DNA of 64,000 bases. It comes from DAOUMU01 sp034409055 (GTDB lineage: Bacteria > Chloroflexota > Anaerolineae > 4572-78 > J111). The stretch spans positions 1 through 64,000 of the forward strand of contig DAOUMU010000411.1 of NCBI GenBank assembly GCA_034409055.1, in the 5' to 3' direction. Positions 53,082 through 61,026 of this stretch are shown here, in pieces (positions within the stretch are counted from its first letter, which is position 1; every line of letters begins with the position of its first letter). The position numbers were made by a program, and so were the translations under genes. The notes under the pieces are model-generated. The model was not told where the DNA came from. It was given only the letters and a program-made list of their open reading frames with translations, and searched no databases.

Positions 53082-55507
53082 TTTCTGCCCTGTCTGGCCT
53101 GTTTGCCCCTATTCGTCGCCATTGGCCTGACCTGACCCTTAGCCTGGTTTTGGCGCTTTTACCGGGTCTCTTTTTCTGGCGGCTTATAACCCCCAACCCC
53201 GCCGACCGTATGCAGATTACCCCTGGCGATTTCACCGGGCAATACTTTCCCTTGAGAGCCTTTGCCGCCCAGGAATGGGTAAGTGGTCGTGTGCCGCTTT
53301 GGAATCCCTACCTCTACGGCGGCCAACCGGCCCTGGCCGATATTCAATCGGGAGCGTTATATCCTCCCCACCTTTCTGAAGCCCTCATTTTAGGCTGGGG
53401 TGGTCCCGTGTTTGGCCGGGAAATCGGCTTTCCAATAAGGGCCCTGGAGCTACAGGTCATCGCCCACTTCTCTCTGGCCGCTGTAGGGACCTACCTGTTC
53501 GCCCGTCATCTTGGTCGGCTAAGTGGGGCTCCGTTACGACGAGCCCGGTTCGGAGCGGTCATAGCCGCCCTGGTTTTTACCTATGGTGGTTATCTGACCG
53601 GCTTTCCCGTACAACAGATGACCATTCTAGAAGTCAGCGCCTGGCTGCCCTGGATATTGTGGAGTCTGAGTGTAGCCCTCTGGCGTGTCGGCGGGCCAAC
53701 GAATCAGCAAATGAGTAGTAACCACGTTTCAGGCCACCTGCCTGACAGGTTCACGTTTTACGTTTTACGTTTCACGCGCCTCTTCACGGCTTCACTGGTA
53801 GCGATAGCTTGGGCAGCTTTGACCTTTGCTATGGCCATTCTGGCCGGACATCCCCAAACGGTTTTGTATATCTTCTATCTTAGCCTGGCCTACACGGCCT
53901 TTCGGGTGTTTTGTGCCTGGCGAAACCATTCACCATCTGCTCCGCGCTCCATTGCCTCGCTGTTGCCTCTGCTTGGCTCGCATCTTGCCCTTTGGCTGAT
54001 TGTGGTGGTGTTGGGCGTCCTTATCTCCGCAGCCCAACTGCTGCCAACCCTGGAATTTATTGGACGTTCTCTCCGGGCCGACCTCTCCTATCGGGCTGTC
54101 TCAACCGGGTTACCTCTCAATGAATTTATTTCGATCATATATCCGGGCTTTTGGGGTGGGTCGCCGGAATATGTAGGGATTGTGACCCTGGTGCTGATTG
54201 GGCTGGCCCTGGCTTTAGCCCAACCTCGACGGGACGTTTTCTTCTGGGCCGGGGCGGGACTGATTAGTTTTGGGCTGGCCTTTGGTGGTAACACCTTTCT
54301 GTATCCTCTTTTTTACCTGTTGCTGCCCGGCTTCGAGGCGGTACGTCAACAGGAGCGGGCCTTTTTGGTGTATAGCTTTAGCGCGGCCATCCTGGCCGGT
54401 TATGGAGCGATGGTTTTGACCGGTCCCCTGTCAAAGTTATCCCGACAAACTTACACCCGTTTTGAATATCGCCTGCGGATCGTCATGGGGATAGCCCTGG
54501 GCTTGACGGCCTGGTTTATCTATGGTTCTGCCGCAGCCACGGCTCGTGGTGATGAAGTTAATCTCTTTTTTGGTGTGTTGCGGCATCACCTGTTTGGTTT
54601 ATTTATTTTGGGCGGGATGCTGGTGTTGTTGGCCCTGCGTTCACGCCGGTGGCTACGACGGACGTGGGGGATGGGCCTGGTGACCTTGTGGTTGGCTTTT
54701 AATCTGTTCACCATTAACTGGCGCTTTAACCTGGAAAAGCCCGTAGACCCTGAGCCTTTTGCCCCCAATGGCGTGCCTCAATTTTTGCAGGATGCCCTCC
54801 GGGCTGAACCGGGCCGTATTGTTAGTGGGGGGCTGCTAGCGGGGGGGAACAGTGCGGCCTCGGTTTACAAGCTGCCAGATTTAACCGGTAATACGCCGTT
54901 GCAGGTGGCGGCTGTGGCTGCCTTTTCCCAACAGATGCCGGCCTGGCGGTTGTGGCAGTTGATGAATGTGCGCTACGTTGTGGCTAACCGCGACCTCGCC
55001 AACGACGGCTTATCCCTCGTTTTTGAAGCAGGTGACCTCAAAGTGTTTGAGATGGGCGATCCCTTCCCCAGGGCCTGGTTTGTTTCGACAACAGAGGTCA
55101 TCCCAGAAGATGATCGAGCCATTGCCCGCCTGGCCGCCGATGATTTTGATTTACGTCGGGGAGCCGTTTTAGCGGACTCGCTGGCTACCCCCCTGGGAGA
55201 GGTCTTGACTTCAACGGTAACCGGCCTCGCTTTTAGCCCCACCAGATTAACGGCCACGGTGGCAGCAGCGGATCGTCATCTCCTGGTGTTTAGCCAGATC
55301 TATTATCCTGGCTGGCAGGTCCAAATTGATGGCCGGGCGGCGGAGTTGCGGCGGGTTAATGTCGTTCAGCAGGGGGTGGTGGTGCCGCCAGGCAACCACA
55401 CCGTAACGTTGACGTTTAGACCGAATAGTTTTCGGGCAGGAATGATTATTTCGGTTTTGGGAGGAGTGATCTGGGGAATAATGATTGTTGTTGGACGGGG
55501 ACGGTAA
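53039..55507 (+). CDS. YfhO-family multi-pass membrane protein
   Basis: 822 aa from ATG 53039; ATG 53054 and GTG 53078 (overlapping the previous TGA as GTGA) are alternatives and the last matches the overlap style of this locus. FTGQYFPLRAFAAQEW and VPLWNPYLYGGQPALAD follow TM1, and QIYYPGWQVQIDGRAAEL with VVPPGNHTVTLTF ends the protein before a final TM helix: YfhO hallmarks. An in-frame insert (~235-245, SSNHVSGHLPDRFTFYVLRF) comes from a heptamer repeat. It is the last + strand gene before a convergent junction. Confidence 0.8.
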   Translation: MRESKMRGCSRHPVISALSGLFAPIRRHWPDLTLSLVLALLPGLFFWRLITPNPADRMQITPGDFTGQYFPLRAFAAQEWVSGRVPLWNPYLYGGQPALADIQSGALYPPHLSEALILGWGGPVFGREIGFPIRALELQVIAHFSLAAVGTYLFARHLGRLSGAPLRRARFGAVIAALVFTYGGYLTGFPVQQMTILEVSAWLPWILWSLSVALWRVGGPTNQQMSSNHVSGHLPDRFTFYVLRFTRLFTASLVAIAWAALTFAMAILAGHPQTVLYIFYLSLAYTAFRVFCAWRNHSPSAPRSIASLLPLLGSHLALWLIVVVLGVLISAAQLLPTLEFIGRSLRADLSYRAVSTGLPLNEFISIIYPGFWGGSPEYVGIVTLVLIGLALALAQPRRDVFFWAGAGLISFGLAFGGNTFLYPLFYLLLPGFEAVRQQERAFLVYSFSAAILAGYGAMVLTGPLSKLSRQTYTRFEYRLRIVMGIALGLTAWFIYGSAAATARGDEVNLFFGVLRHHLFGLFILGGMLVLLALRSRRWLRRTWGMGLVTLWLAFNLFTINWRFNLEKPVDPEPFAPNGVPQFLQDALRAEPGRIVSGGLLAGGNSAASVYKLPDLTGNTPLQVAAVAAFSQQMPAWRLWQLMNVRYVVANRDLANDGLSLVFEAGDLKVFEMGDPFPRAWFVSTTEVIPEDDRAIARLAADDFDLRRGAVLADSLATPLGEVLTSTVTGLAFSPTRLTATVAAADRHLLVFSQIYYPGWQVQIDGRAAELRRVNVVQQGVVVPPGNHTVTLTFRPNSFRAGMIISVLGGVIWGIMIVVGRGR
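53749..53776. repeat. TTTTACG-type heptanucleotide repeat inside a CDS
   Basis: TTCACG, TTTTACG, TTTTACG, TTTCACG in series with period 7, translated as RFTFYVLRFT within a cytoplasmic or loop region of the YfhO-like protein. The same words occur in the array at 1-135 and near 1960-2000. Confidence 0.75.
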
Positions 55508-55536
55508 AAAGCCCCGATGAAATCATCACCGAGGCT
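55506..55536 (-). terminator. Rho-independent terminator for the KaiC-like gene
   Basis: Read on the - strand: an 11-bp stem (AGCCTCGGTGA / TCATCGGGGCT, with two G-U pairs), a 5-nt loop and TTTTT directly after. It lies 43 bp after the - strand gene ending at 55580, at the convergent junction. Confidence 0.8.
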
Positions 55537-55579
55537 GCGGGCAAGTTGGCAACTTACCCTACATCTGGGACGTACCCTC

Positions 55580-56317
55580 TTAAGCGATACGATGGGTACT
55601 GCCGGATAGAATTCCTTCTCGACCGGTGAAAGGTTCACCGATTTTGAGACCACCGTGCTCAATTTCAAATCGCCTGATCTCCTTTTGATGGGCACTGCCG
55701 CGCATTTTTATGACGGCAATCGCTCGCTGCATACTACTATCAACTTCGACGTAACGCATAATCATAACGGCATCGACCAAAAATGGCAGCGTGGCCATTC
55801 GGCCCTGTTGCACGGCCAATATGTCTACCGATTCGTCTAACAACAACGAGGTCATGCCTTCCCGTTTCATAGCGTTGGTCAGAGTATTATAAATATCCCT
55901 GAGTTGATAGGGATCGTTGGTGATGCGTTGAAAGTGGGCAGCGCTGTCGATCACGATCCGTTCGGGGGACAAGACCCGCAGGGTTTCGGACAGCGGACTA
56001 TCTTGAGACTTTAAACTCCCCAGAAAGACCTCAGGCGAGGTGAAGATTATCTTAAAAAATCCCTCCCGTTCCAAATATTTTAAATCCCAGCCCAACTGGA
56101 GGGCATCTCTAATAAGAGAGGCCGGAAATTCCTCAAAGGAAACCATCAAGCCGGGCTGCCCCGCTTCAACGCCGGCAATCAGAAATTGAAGACCGAGCGT
56201 TGTTTTCCCCACACCGGGTGCACCGCTGATCAAAGCGGTCGATCCCTTTAGTAGCCCGCCCCCGACCATTGCGTCTAAATTTTCAGAACCAAAAGATAAT
56301 CTTTCTTTTGTGGTCAT
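55580..56317 (-). CDS. KaiC/RadA-like RecA-fold ATPase
   Basis: 245 aa from ATG 56317, with AGAGGACA seven bases before it. FGSENLDAMVGGGLLKGS is the typical KaiC lead-in; the P-loop is ISGAPGVGKTTLG, and the Walker B-type strand is RIVIDSAAHF. SFEEFPASLI also fits the family. Only one KaiC domain is present, unlike clock KaiC with two. Single-domain KaiC-like ATPases are common signalling or membrane-associated proteins in bacteria and archaea. Its start lies 19 bp after the Thr/Pro-rich gene's stop, so the two are co-transcribed; a role in gliding, secretion or signalling is possible but unproven. Confidence 0.82.
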   Translation of the reverse strand: MTTKERLSFGSENLDAMVGGGLLKGSTALISGAPGVGKTTLGLQFLIAGVEAGQPGLMVSFEEFPASLIRDALQLGWDLKYLEREGFFKIIFTSPEVFLGSLKSQDSPLSETLRVLSPERIVIDSAAHFQRITNDPYQLRDIYNTLTNAMKREGMTSLLLDESVDILAVQQGRMATLPFLVDAVMIMRYVEVDSSMQRAIAVIKMRGSAHQKEIRRFEIEHGGLKIGEPFTGREGILSGSTHRIA

Positions 56318-56336
56318 TGCTGTCCTCTTACGCTGC

Positions 56337-57179
56337 TCACTCTGTCGCTCTCAATTGCCAGTTAATAATTTTTATTTGAATAGACTCTGAACTGGTACAG
56401 GGATCTAAAATACACCCTTTATCCAAAAACTCATCTTTATCTTCCTCGGGGTCAATACCACTACAGTGATCGGGATTTTGAATATAAATCGGGTCGGTGG
56501 TGAACTGGAATATCTCACTGGCCTGCTGTCCATTCTGCAAAACATAGGCGTACCAGGTATGGGCTTGATAAGAGGCCGGTTTGGCACTACCCGGCAGCAT
56601 CAAAGCACCGTATCTACCGCTGGCATCGGTCGTGGCGGTGAAGCGGCTGCCGGCTATCCCTACCTCACCGTATTGGACCTGAACATTGGCCTGGGGTAGG
56701 CCATCGACTCCATTGACCACCCCCTTCAAGCCGATATCGGCGCAATTATTTTCACTGGAGTGGGAGACCACAAAATAAGGGTAGGGGGTGGGGGTAGGGG
56801 TGACGGTGGGCGGCGGGGTGGGCGGCAAGGGCGTATTGGTATCGGTGGGCGTAGGCGTCTGGGTAGGCGTCGACGTTTTGGTGGGGGTGGGGGTGCGTGT
56901 ATCGGTCGGGGTTTTGGTTGGTCCCGGCGTGTTGGTTGCCGTTGGCGTCCAGGTCGCCGGGTAAGATTGATCTGGGGTGGCCACGACGGGGGGCACGACT
57001 GCCGCCACATTTTGGGCGGCCGCTGTTTCGGCAATAATCGTGGCTCGATTAGGACTGAGCGGATTAAAGGGGCTGTTGGGTTGAATAAAGATGGTAATAT
57101 AACATAAACCAGAGAGAATGGTCATCCCCAGGATCATGGTCAGTAAAATGGTTGTAAAGCGATTGTCTAACCTATCCAT
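56337..57179 (-). CDS. Membrane-anchored protein with Thr/Pro-rich linker and Ig-like domain
   Basis: 280 aa from ATG 57179, with AGGAG (from AGGAGAAACTT) ahead of it. One TM helix (~12-33) is followed by a Thr/Pro linker (~68-140; repeats such as TPTPTKT, TNTP) typical of Chloroflexota surface proteins. The C-terminal part (~145-270) has NNCADIGLKGVVNG, GLPQANVQVQYG and TTDASGRYG, like the carboxypeptidase-regulatory/Ig-like fold, and three further Cys (HCSG, GCILDPC). Probably stands out from the cell surface. Partner unknown. Confidence 0.75.
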   Translation of the reverse strand: MDRLDNRFTTILLTMILGMTILSGLCYITIFIQPNSPFNPLSPNRATIIAETAAAQNVAAVVPPVVATPDQSYPATWTPTATNTPGPTKTPTDTRTPTPTKTSTPTQTPTPTDTNTPLPPTPPPTVTPTPTPYPYFVVSHSSENNCADIGLKGVVNGVDGLPQANVQVQYGEVGIAGSRFTATTDASGRYGALMLPGSAKPASYQAHTWYAYVLQNGQQASEIFQFTTDPIYIQNPDHCSGIDPEEDKDEFLDKGCILDPCTSSESIQIKIINWQLRATE

Positions 57180-57190
57180 AAGTTTCTCCT

Positions 57191-57209
57191 ATGATAATGT
57201 GATTATCAT
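57191..57209. repeat. Small inverted repeat upstream of the Thr/Pro-rich gene
   Basis: ATGATAA and TTATCAT are exact reverse complements around a 5-nt centre, 12 bp upstream of the - strand ATG at 57179 and just before its ribosome site. Could be an operator or a translation-affecting hairpin. Confidence 0.5.
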
Positions 57210-57219
57210 ACGGTGCGTG

Positions 57220-57265
57220 TGGCGCGGGAGAGCGTGGAGGGACACCCCCCACACCCCCCGCGCCA
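57220..57265. terminator. GC-rich nested hairpin after the helical-repeat protein gene
   Basis: TGGCGCGGG (57220-57228) and CCCGCGCCA (57257-57265) are perfect 9-bp arms, with an inner near-palindrome GTGGAGGG/CCCCCCAC. It starts 15 bp after the stop of the - strand gene ending at 57281. There is no T-tract, so termination is uncertain. Confidence 0.45.
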
Positions 57266-57280
57266 TAGGCGACTCCTTGT

Positions 57281-58609
57281 CTATTCTGGAGAGATCAGGG
57301 TATAGATTTCTTGACCGGCCATTGTGTCCACACCAACGAAGATATTAATCTCAGGTTGGGTGATGATGAGTTGATTTGTTGCATCCAAAAGCTGTTGTCG
57401 TCGTTGTTCTTCCGGGTAATTGGGATACCGGCCCAATTCGCCGGCTAAAATCTCGCGCCGGAGCCTTTCGGCCGTGGCTTTATCAATTTGAGAAGCTTCA
57501 GGCAAAGCCACGATTAAATCTGCGTAAAGGGCAAAAAGAGTTTCATAAGTTTTGGTCAAATCGGCTCGTATTTGCTCGGCCTGTTCTTCCCAGTCAGGAA
57601 CGATACTCATACCGTAGGCTCGCCGGGCCACTTTATATTTTATAGATAACCATTCTATTTGAGCCAGGGTGATGTCTATTTTCTTGGACAGCCGGGTGGC
57701 GGTAGCCAACTCGCTTTTATAGAATGGCAACTTTTGCCGATCCTCATCAATCAGTGCTTCGCTTAGGGCCTCTCTAGCCGCTTCAGGAGCGCGACCGCCA
57801 CGCTCTACCAGGCTGGCCGCTAACTCTTGGGCGCTTATCCACCGTTTGGCTTCAGCTTCTTGTACCGGCGCAGATAAGGGAACGGCCTCATTGGCTGGTA
57901 GAATGGGTCCCTCTGGGGTCAATAAAGCCAGGGCTGGCGGATTGGCACTCAGATTTAAACTTTCTCTGGCTAATTCTCGCTCACCGAGGATTATATAATT
58001 TTTCTGCAATCTCTCAAGAATAACCCGCCGGTGGGCCGCTTGTAAAAAAGGGCTCCTGGCAGCCACAATAAAGGCCCGGTCCAGGTAAAATTTGGCCAAT
58101 GTGGCTTCGTTTAAGGTGATCAAACCCTCAGCGGCTTGCACAAACACGTCTGCCCGAACCGTATCTGGTATGTTGGGGCTAAGGGTGGCAATCGTGCCGG
58201 CCATTTGATAGCTGAAAATTCCATTTTCTCTGTTACCATCGGCAACATAAGCAGCGGCTAAACGTAGAAAGTCGCCAGCGCTTTCTTTGTCGCTCAGGGT
58301 TGGATGGAAGAGCAAGGCCGCTAAGGCCGTTTCAGGCCTGGCCTTGTCAATCGCTTCGACGATGACCTCTGCTTCAGGCACGCCGCCCAATGAGGCCAAA
58401 GCCAGGGCCGGGTCAACCTGCTCAACGTCGATCCTGTTTAAGGGACTGGCCCCTATGAGCAAGCTTTGCTCTTCGGGTTGAGCAGCCCCGAGTTGATTGG
58501 TAAAAAAAAGGATGGCTATAGCCGCGATCAAAATAAACATTAAAATTGTTAGCGTGCCAACAACAATAATTAAGCCCAGATGAGTAGTCTTAAATTTGGC
58601 TTGTCGCAT
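57281..58609 (-). CDS. Membrane-anchored helical-repeat protein of unknown function
   Basis: 442 aa from ATG 58609 (GTG 58630 would add seven residues). One TM helix (~13-40). The outside part is almost all helical, rich in Ala/Leu/Glu; segments such as SAGDFLRLAAAYVADGNRENG and ANEATLAKFYLDRAF-type stretches look like TPR or SEL1 solenoid repeats, but no single family is recognised. It ends with the FVGVDTMAGQEIYTL-like tail. The next - strand gene is 100 bp further. The MITE copy 2 lies 38 bp upstream of its start, so its promoter may have been altered. Confidence 0.65.
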   Translation of the reverse strand: MRQAKFKTTHLGLIIVVGTLTILMFILIAAIAILFFTNQLGAAQPEEQSLLIGASPLNRIDVEQVDPALALASLGGVPEAEVIVEAIDKARPETALAALLFHPTLSDKESAGDFLRLAAAYVADGNRENGIFSYQMAGTIATLSPNIPDTVRADVFVQAAEGLITLNEATLAKFYLDRAFIVAARSPFLQAAHRRVILERLQKNYIILGERELARESLNLSANPPALALLTPEGPILPANEAVPLSAPVQEAEAKRWISAQELAASLVERGGRAPEAAREALSEALIDEDRQKLPFYKSELATATRLSKKIDITLAQIEWLSIKYKVARRAYGMSIVPDWEEQAEQIRADLTKTYETLFALYADLIVALPEASQIDKATAERLRREILAGELGRYPNYPEEQRRQQLLDATNQLIITQPEINIFVGVDTMAGQEIYTLISPE

Positions 58610-58646
58610 CGTGCTTTCGTACCCGGTCACTTTTTGCCAGCAGGTG

Positions 58647-58778
58647 GTAACTACCTACCGTGTCATTCTGAGCGACCACAGGGAGCGAAGAATCTCCTGT
58701 TTCAGGCTGGATTTGCCCTTGTTACCGGAGATTCCTCGTCGCTTCGCTCCTCGGAATGACATGAGGGTAGGCAGTTAC
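58647..58778. mobile_element. MITE, copy 2 (132 bp, 8-bp target duplication)
   Basis: Ends GTAACTACCTACC and GGTAGGCAGTTAC match those of copy 1 in opposite orientation, with inward TGTCATTCTGA/TCGGAATGACA. The element is flanked by AGCAGGTG on both sides (58639-58646 and 58779-58786), a perfect 8-bp target duplication. No coding capacity. Inserted between two - strand genes. Confidence 0.88.
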
Positions 58779-58825
58779 AGCAGGTGAATGATATCAAGTA
58801 TAGCATTTGTTGACAGTGGCTACAA

Positions 58826-59821
58826 CTATAGCCCAATAAACCGCTCAACGGTTGTTGATGACTGCTGTTCCCTCAACCAATCGGTAAATATTTGTTTTTT
58901 CAGGGCCTGAAGCATTTCGTTTGTTAAAGGTCGTTCAGCCTCCTTATGCTCTAATTTGATAACATGAAAGCCAAGCGGGCTTTGGATCGGCCCGCTAACC
59001 TGGCCCGGTTGTAACGAGAAGGCCATCGCCTCGACTGCGGGGGGAATGGGCCCCAATCGCCGGGGAAACCAGCCCAGGTCCCCCCCGTTGGCCCGGCTGC
59101 TTTCGTCCAGAGATTGAGCCCGGGCCAGGGTGGCAAAGTCCGCTCCGTTTTTAAGTTGTTCGACGATGGCCCGGGCCGTTGCTTCGTCTGCCACCTGAAT
59201 GTGTCGCAGTTGAATCTGTTCGGCTGTTTCGGGCACGTGGCCGGTGATCTGCTCGAAAACCTGGTTGGCAATTAATTGCGCCCGAAGCGTATCCTTAAAC
59301 TCCTCATAGGTCAGGTTGTTAGCGGCTAGCCAGGCCTCAAATTGATCCTGGCCTTGTCCCTGGGCGATACTTTCCTGTATCCTGGCTTCAAGCATGGCCT
59401 CGGTAACGGTCAGGCCCAGTTTGCCGGCCTGTTGCTCGATGATACGTTGGTCGATCAGGGCCTGTAAAACCTGTCGCTGCACCTGGCCCAGGGTCTCCTG
59501 CCCAGATTCAGTGGCCAGGTCCAGCCCCTGGGCTTCGAGGGCCTGGACCATTTGGGCCACCTGTTTCTGGTAAGTGTCCAGAAAGATCGGTTGATTGTTC
59601 ACGCGGGCCGCCAGAGGGAGATTATCCTCAAAGGCCCGACCGGAGACGGCCTCCTGTTCACCGGTCGGGGGCGGTTGTTCCCGTGGCTCGTCCGGGATGG
59701 CCTGGGTAGGTGGGGCCACGGCCCTGGGCGTAAACTGGAGTGGGTCAGATTGGGCCGCGCTATCAGCACACCCGCTCAGGATGGCGATAAGGAGGCATAA
59801 AAAAAAGAGTCTAATGTTCAC
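58826..59821 (-). CDS. Parvulin-type peptidyl-prolyl isomerase lipoprotein (SurA/PrsA-like)
   Basis: 331 aa from GTG 59821, chosen because it gives NIRLFFLCLLIAILSGC, a lipoprotein signal with lipobox LSGC; the open frame runs further upstream into repeat sequence. A Pro-rich linker (~30-70) is followed by a SurA-type N-terminal helical domain (RVNNQPIFLDTYQKQVAQM ... ~75-215) and a rotamase domain (~222-310; LRHIQVADEATARAIVEQL, GGDLGWFPRRLGPIP, SPLGFHVIKL). It would help surface or exported proteins fold outside the membrane. Probably helps the large anchored proteins nearby; that link is inference. Confidence 0.85.
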   Translation of the reverse strand: MNIRLFFLCLLIAILSGCADSAAQSDPLQFTPRAVAPPTQAIPDEPREQPPPTGEQEAVSGRAFEDNLPLAARVNNQPIFLDTYQKQVAQMVQALEAQGLDLATESGQETLGQVQRQVLQALIDQRIIEQQAGKLGLTVTEAMLEARIQESIAQGQGQDQFEAWLAANNLTYEEFKDTLRAQLIANQVFEQITGHVPETAEQIQLRHIQVADEATARAIVEQLKNGADFATLARAQSLDESSRANGGDLGWFPRRLGPIPPAVEAMAFSLQPGQVSGPIQSPLGFHVIKLEHKEAERPLTNEMLQALKKQIFTDWLREQQSSTTVERFIGL

Positions 59822-59855
59822 TCGATAGGCAACCTCAGGACAATCTTTCTCGCCC

Positions 59856-60062
59856 GGCGTGGACCACAGTCCACGCCATACGCTGCCGGACTGAAGAAGA
59901 TTAAAAAAATTAATCGAATAGCTTTGCCCACGCCGCCTGGGGTTCAAACCCCAGGCTAAAAGGCTCAAGTACGCTGAAGCGCACTGTTCTGGGCAAAAAT
60001 TGGGCATTTTTAGTCCGCTTTAGCTGACTTTTGCTGCTCAGCTTGGGGTTTGAACCCCAAGC
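59856..60062. repeat. Block of three short palindromic repeats
   Basis: Perfect inverted repeats: GGCGTGGAC/GTCCACGCC (59856-59877), GCCTGGGGTT/AACCCCAGGC (59935-59956) and GCTTGGGGTT/AACCCCAAGC (60041-60062). Between the last two sit related words (AGTACGCTGAAGCGCACT, AGTCCGCTTTAGCTGACT). The second and third are sister copies. Confidence 0.8.
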
Positions 60063-60077
60063 CCATTCATATTGCCT

Positions 60078-60120
60078 ACTATATATTGGTGAAACAATCG
60101 TTTACCACACAATATATAGT
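60078..60120. repeat. 43-bp palindrome upstream of the NACHT operon
   Basis: ACTATATATTG (60078-60088) and CAATATATAGT (60110-60120) are perfect 11-bp arms; inside, GTGAAAC and GTTTACC pair in part. It lies about 120 bp before the promoter. An operator or hairpin RNA is possible. Confidence 0.6.
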
Positions 60121-60242
60121 ACTCTATGCTTAGAGCTACATCTTTCTTCCATTATACCCGCATGCTAGAGAAAAGGCAACATGTTTGATAGATTATGTAA
60201 ATAAGATTATTGTCCTATCTGACCCTACTGAGTTGCGTGCCA

Positions 60243-60271
60243 TTGTTCAGGGCTAATACTTATGGTATAAT
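60243..60271 (+). promoter_or_regulatory. Sigma70-type promoter of the small-protein/NACHT operon
   Basis: TTGTTC (60243-60248), a 17-nt spacer and a perfect TATAAT (60266-60271), about 38 nt before the ATG at 60309. AAAGGAAA serves as ribosome site. Confidence 0.7.
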
Positions 60272-60308
60272 CGGAGCGAAAAACAAATAGCAATGAAAGG
60301 AAACAACA

Positions 60309-60878
60309 ATGACCGACGAAGCTCAAAACCAATCAACCCAACCGGGCCAGACTGGCCGGGTGAAAGCTGGCCGTGATATCGAATCTGACCATGTCGTTAC
60401 CGGGGCGCAGGTGCGAGGGGGCGACGCGGAATCTGCCCGGGATCTGTTAGCCCTGGCTCAGGATATTCAAAGCGGGGATATTGAAGCCGTGCGGGATATC
60501 GTCGCCCAGAATATTGTAACCGGCTTGCAGTATCTGGGCCAGGGCGGAACCGAACCGACCCTGGAACAGTTCCGGCAAGAACTGGTGACCCTGCGGGAGC
60601 AACTGGCCCAGGCCATCAAGGCGGGCGAGATTGCCGACAAGTACCAGGTGGAAGATTCTCAAAAAGCAGTGGAGCGAGCCATCGAGCAGGCCCAGGCCGA
60701 CAAGCCGGTGGCCGAAAAAGTGATCACCCACCTGGACCGGGCCGCCACCATCATCGAGCAGGCGGCCAGGGCGGCCGAGGCAGCCGGTAAATTTGGGGCC
60801 AGGGTCATCGGCCTGGTGCCGGTGGTGATGACCCTGAAACGGCTGGCCGATTTTATTTTTTCAAATGTTGGTGGCTGA
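60309..60878 (+). CDS. Small partner protein with two GRDI/VTG motifs, upstream of NACHT-FGE
   Basis: 189 aa from ATG 60309, with AAAGGAAA ahead. No known family is recognised. Two copies of one motif occur: GRDIESDHVVTGAQ (21-34) and VRDIVAQNIVTGLQ (61-74). The downstream NACHT protein starts with a third copy (GRDIHAKNVITGIQ, 13-26). The middle (~80-150) is charged and helical, likely coiled coil (TLREQLAQAIKAGEIADK). The end (~160-185) is hydrophobic (ARVIGLVPVVMTLKRLADFIF), maybe an amphipathic or membrane-active helix. Inference: the shared motif lets the small protein bind the NACHT protein, and the small protein acts as adaptor or effector. Confidence 0.7.
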   Translation: MTDEAQNQSTQPGQTGRVKAGRDIESDHVVTGAQVRGGDAESARDLLALAQDIQSGDIEAVRDIVAQNIVTGLQYLGQGGTEPTLEQFRQELVTLREQLAQAIKAGEIADKYQVEDSQKAVERAIEQAQADKPVAEKVITHLDRAATIIEQAARAAEAAGKFGARVIGLVPVVMTLKRLADFIFSNVGG

Positions 60879-60907
60879 TCGCCTATGTAAACCCTACCCA
60901 AGCTTAG

Positions 60908-60965
60908 CCACACGGACGGGAAAGAACACAGACAAAAAAGTCCGTGTTCTTTCCTGTCCGTGTGG
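60908..60965. repeat. 26-bp-arm hairpin between the two conflict genes
   Basis: 60908-60933 and 60940-60965 are reverse complements with two mismatches (both G-U capable in RNA), around a loop of six A. The stem contains CACGGAC...GAACAC. It could weaken read-through into the NACHT gene or stabilise the upstream message. Confidence 0.8.
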
Positions 60966-61026
60966 AACTGCCCAACAAGGAAGGCTACCCAGGCGGTGGC
61001 TAAAATCGTCAATCCGGTGAGGTCCT

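Larger units (their letters stand above)
59822..60308. other. 487-bp divergent intergenic region
   Basis: Separates the - strand foldase gene from the + strand conflict genes. It holds three short palindromes (59856-60062), a larger palindrome (60078-60120), and the promoter at 60243-60271. No coding frame is likely. Confidence 0.6.

Noticed and set aside
56726..57107. Open frames rich in Gly/Arg or Pro/Arg opposite or beside the Thr/Pro linker
   Set aside because: Low-complexity shadows of the Thr/Pro repeat.
59822..60007. 62-codon N-terminal extension of the foldase lipoprotein
   Set aside because: It crosses palindromic repeats and would bury the lipoprotein signal; GTG 59821 gives a proper signal peptide.
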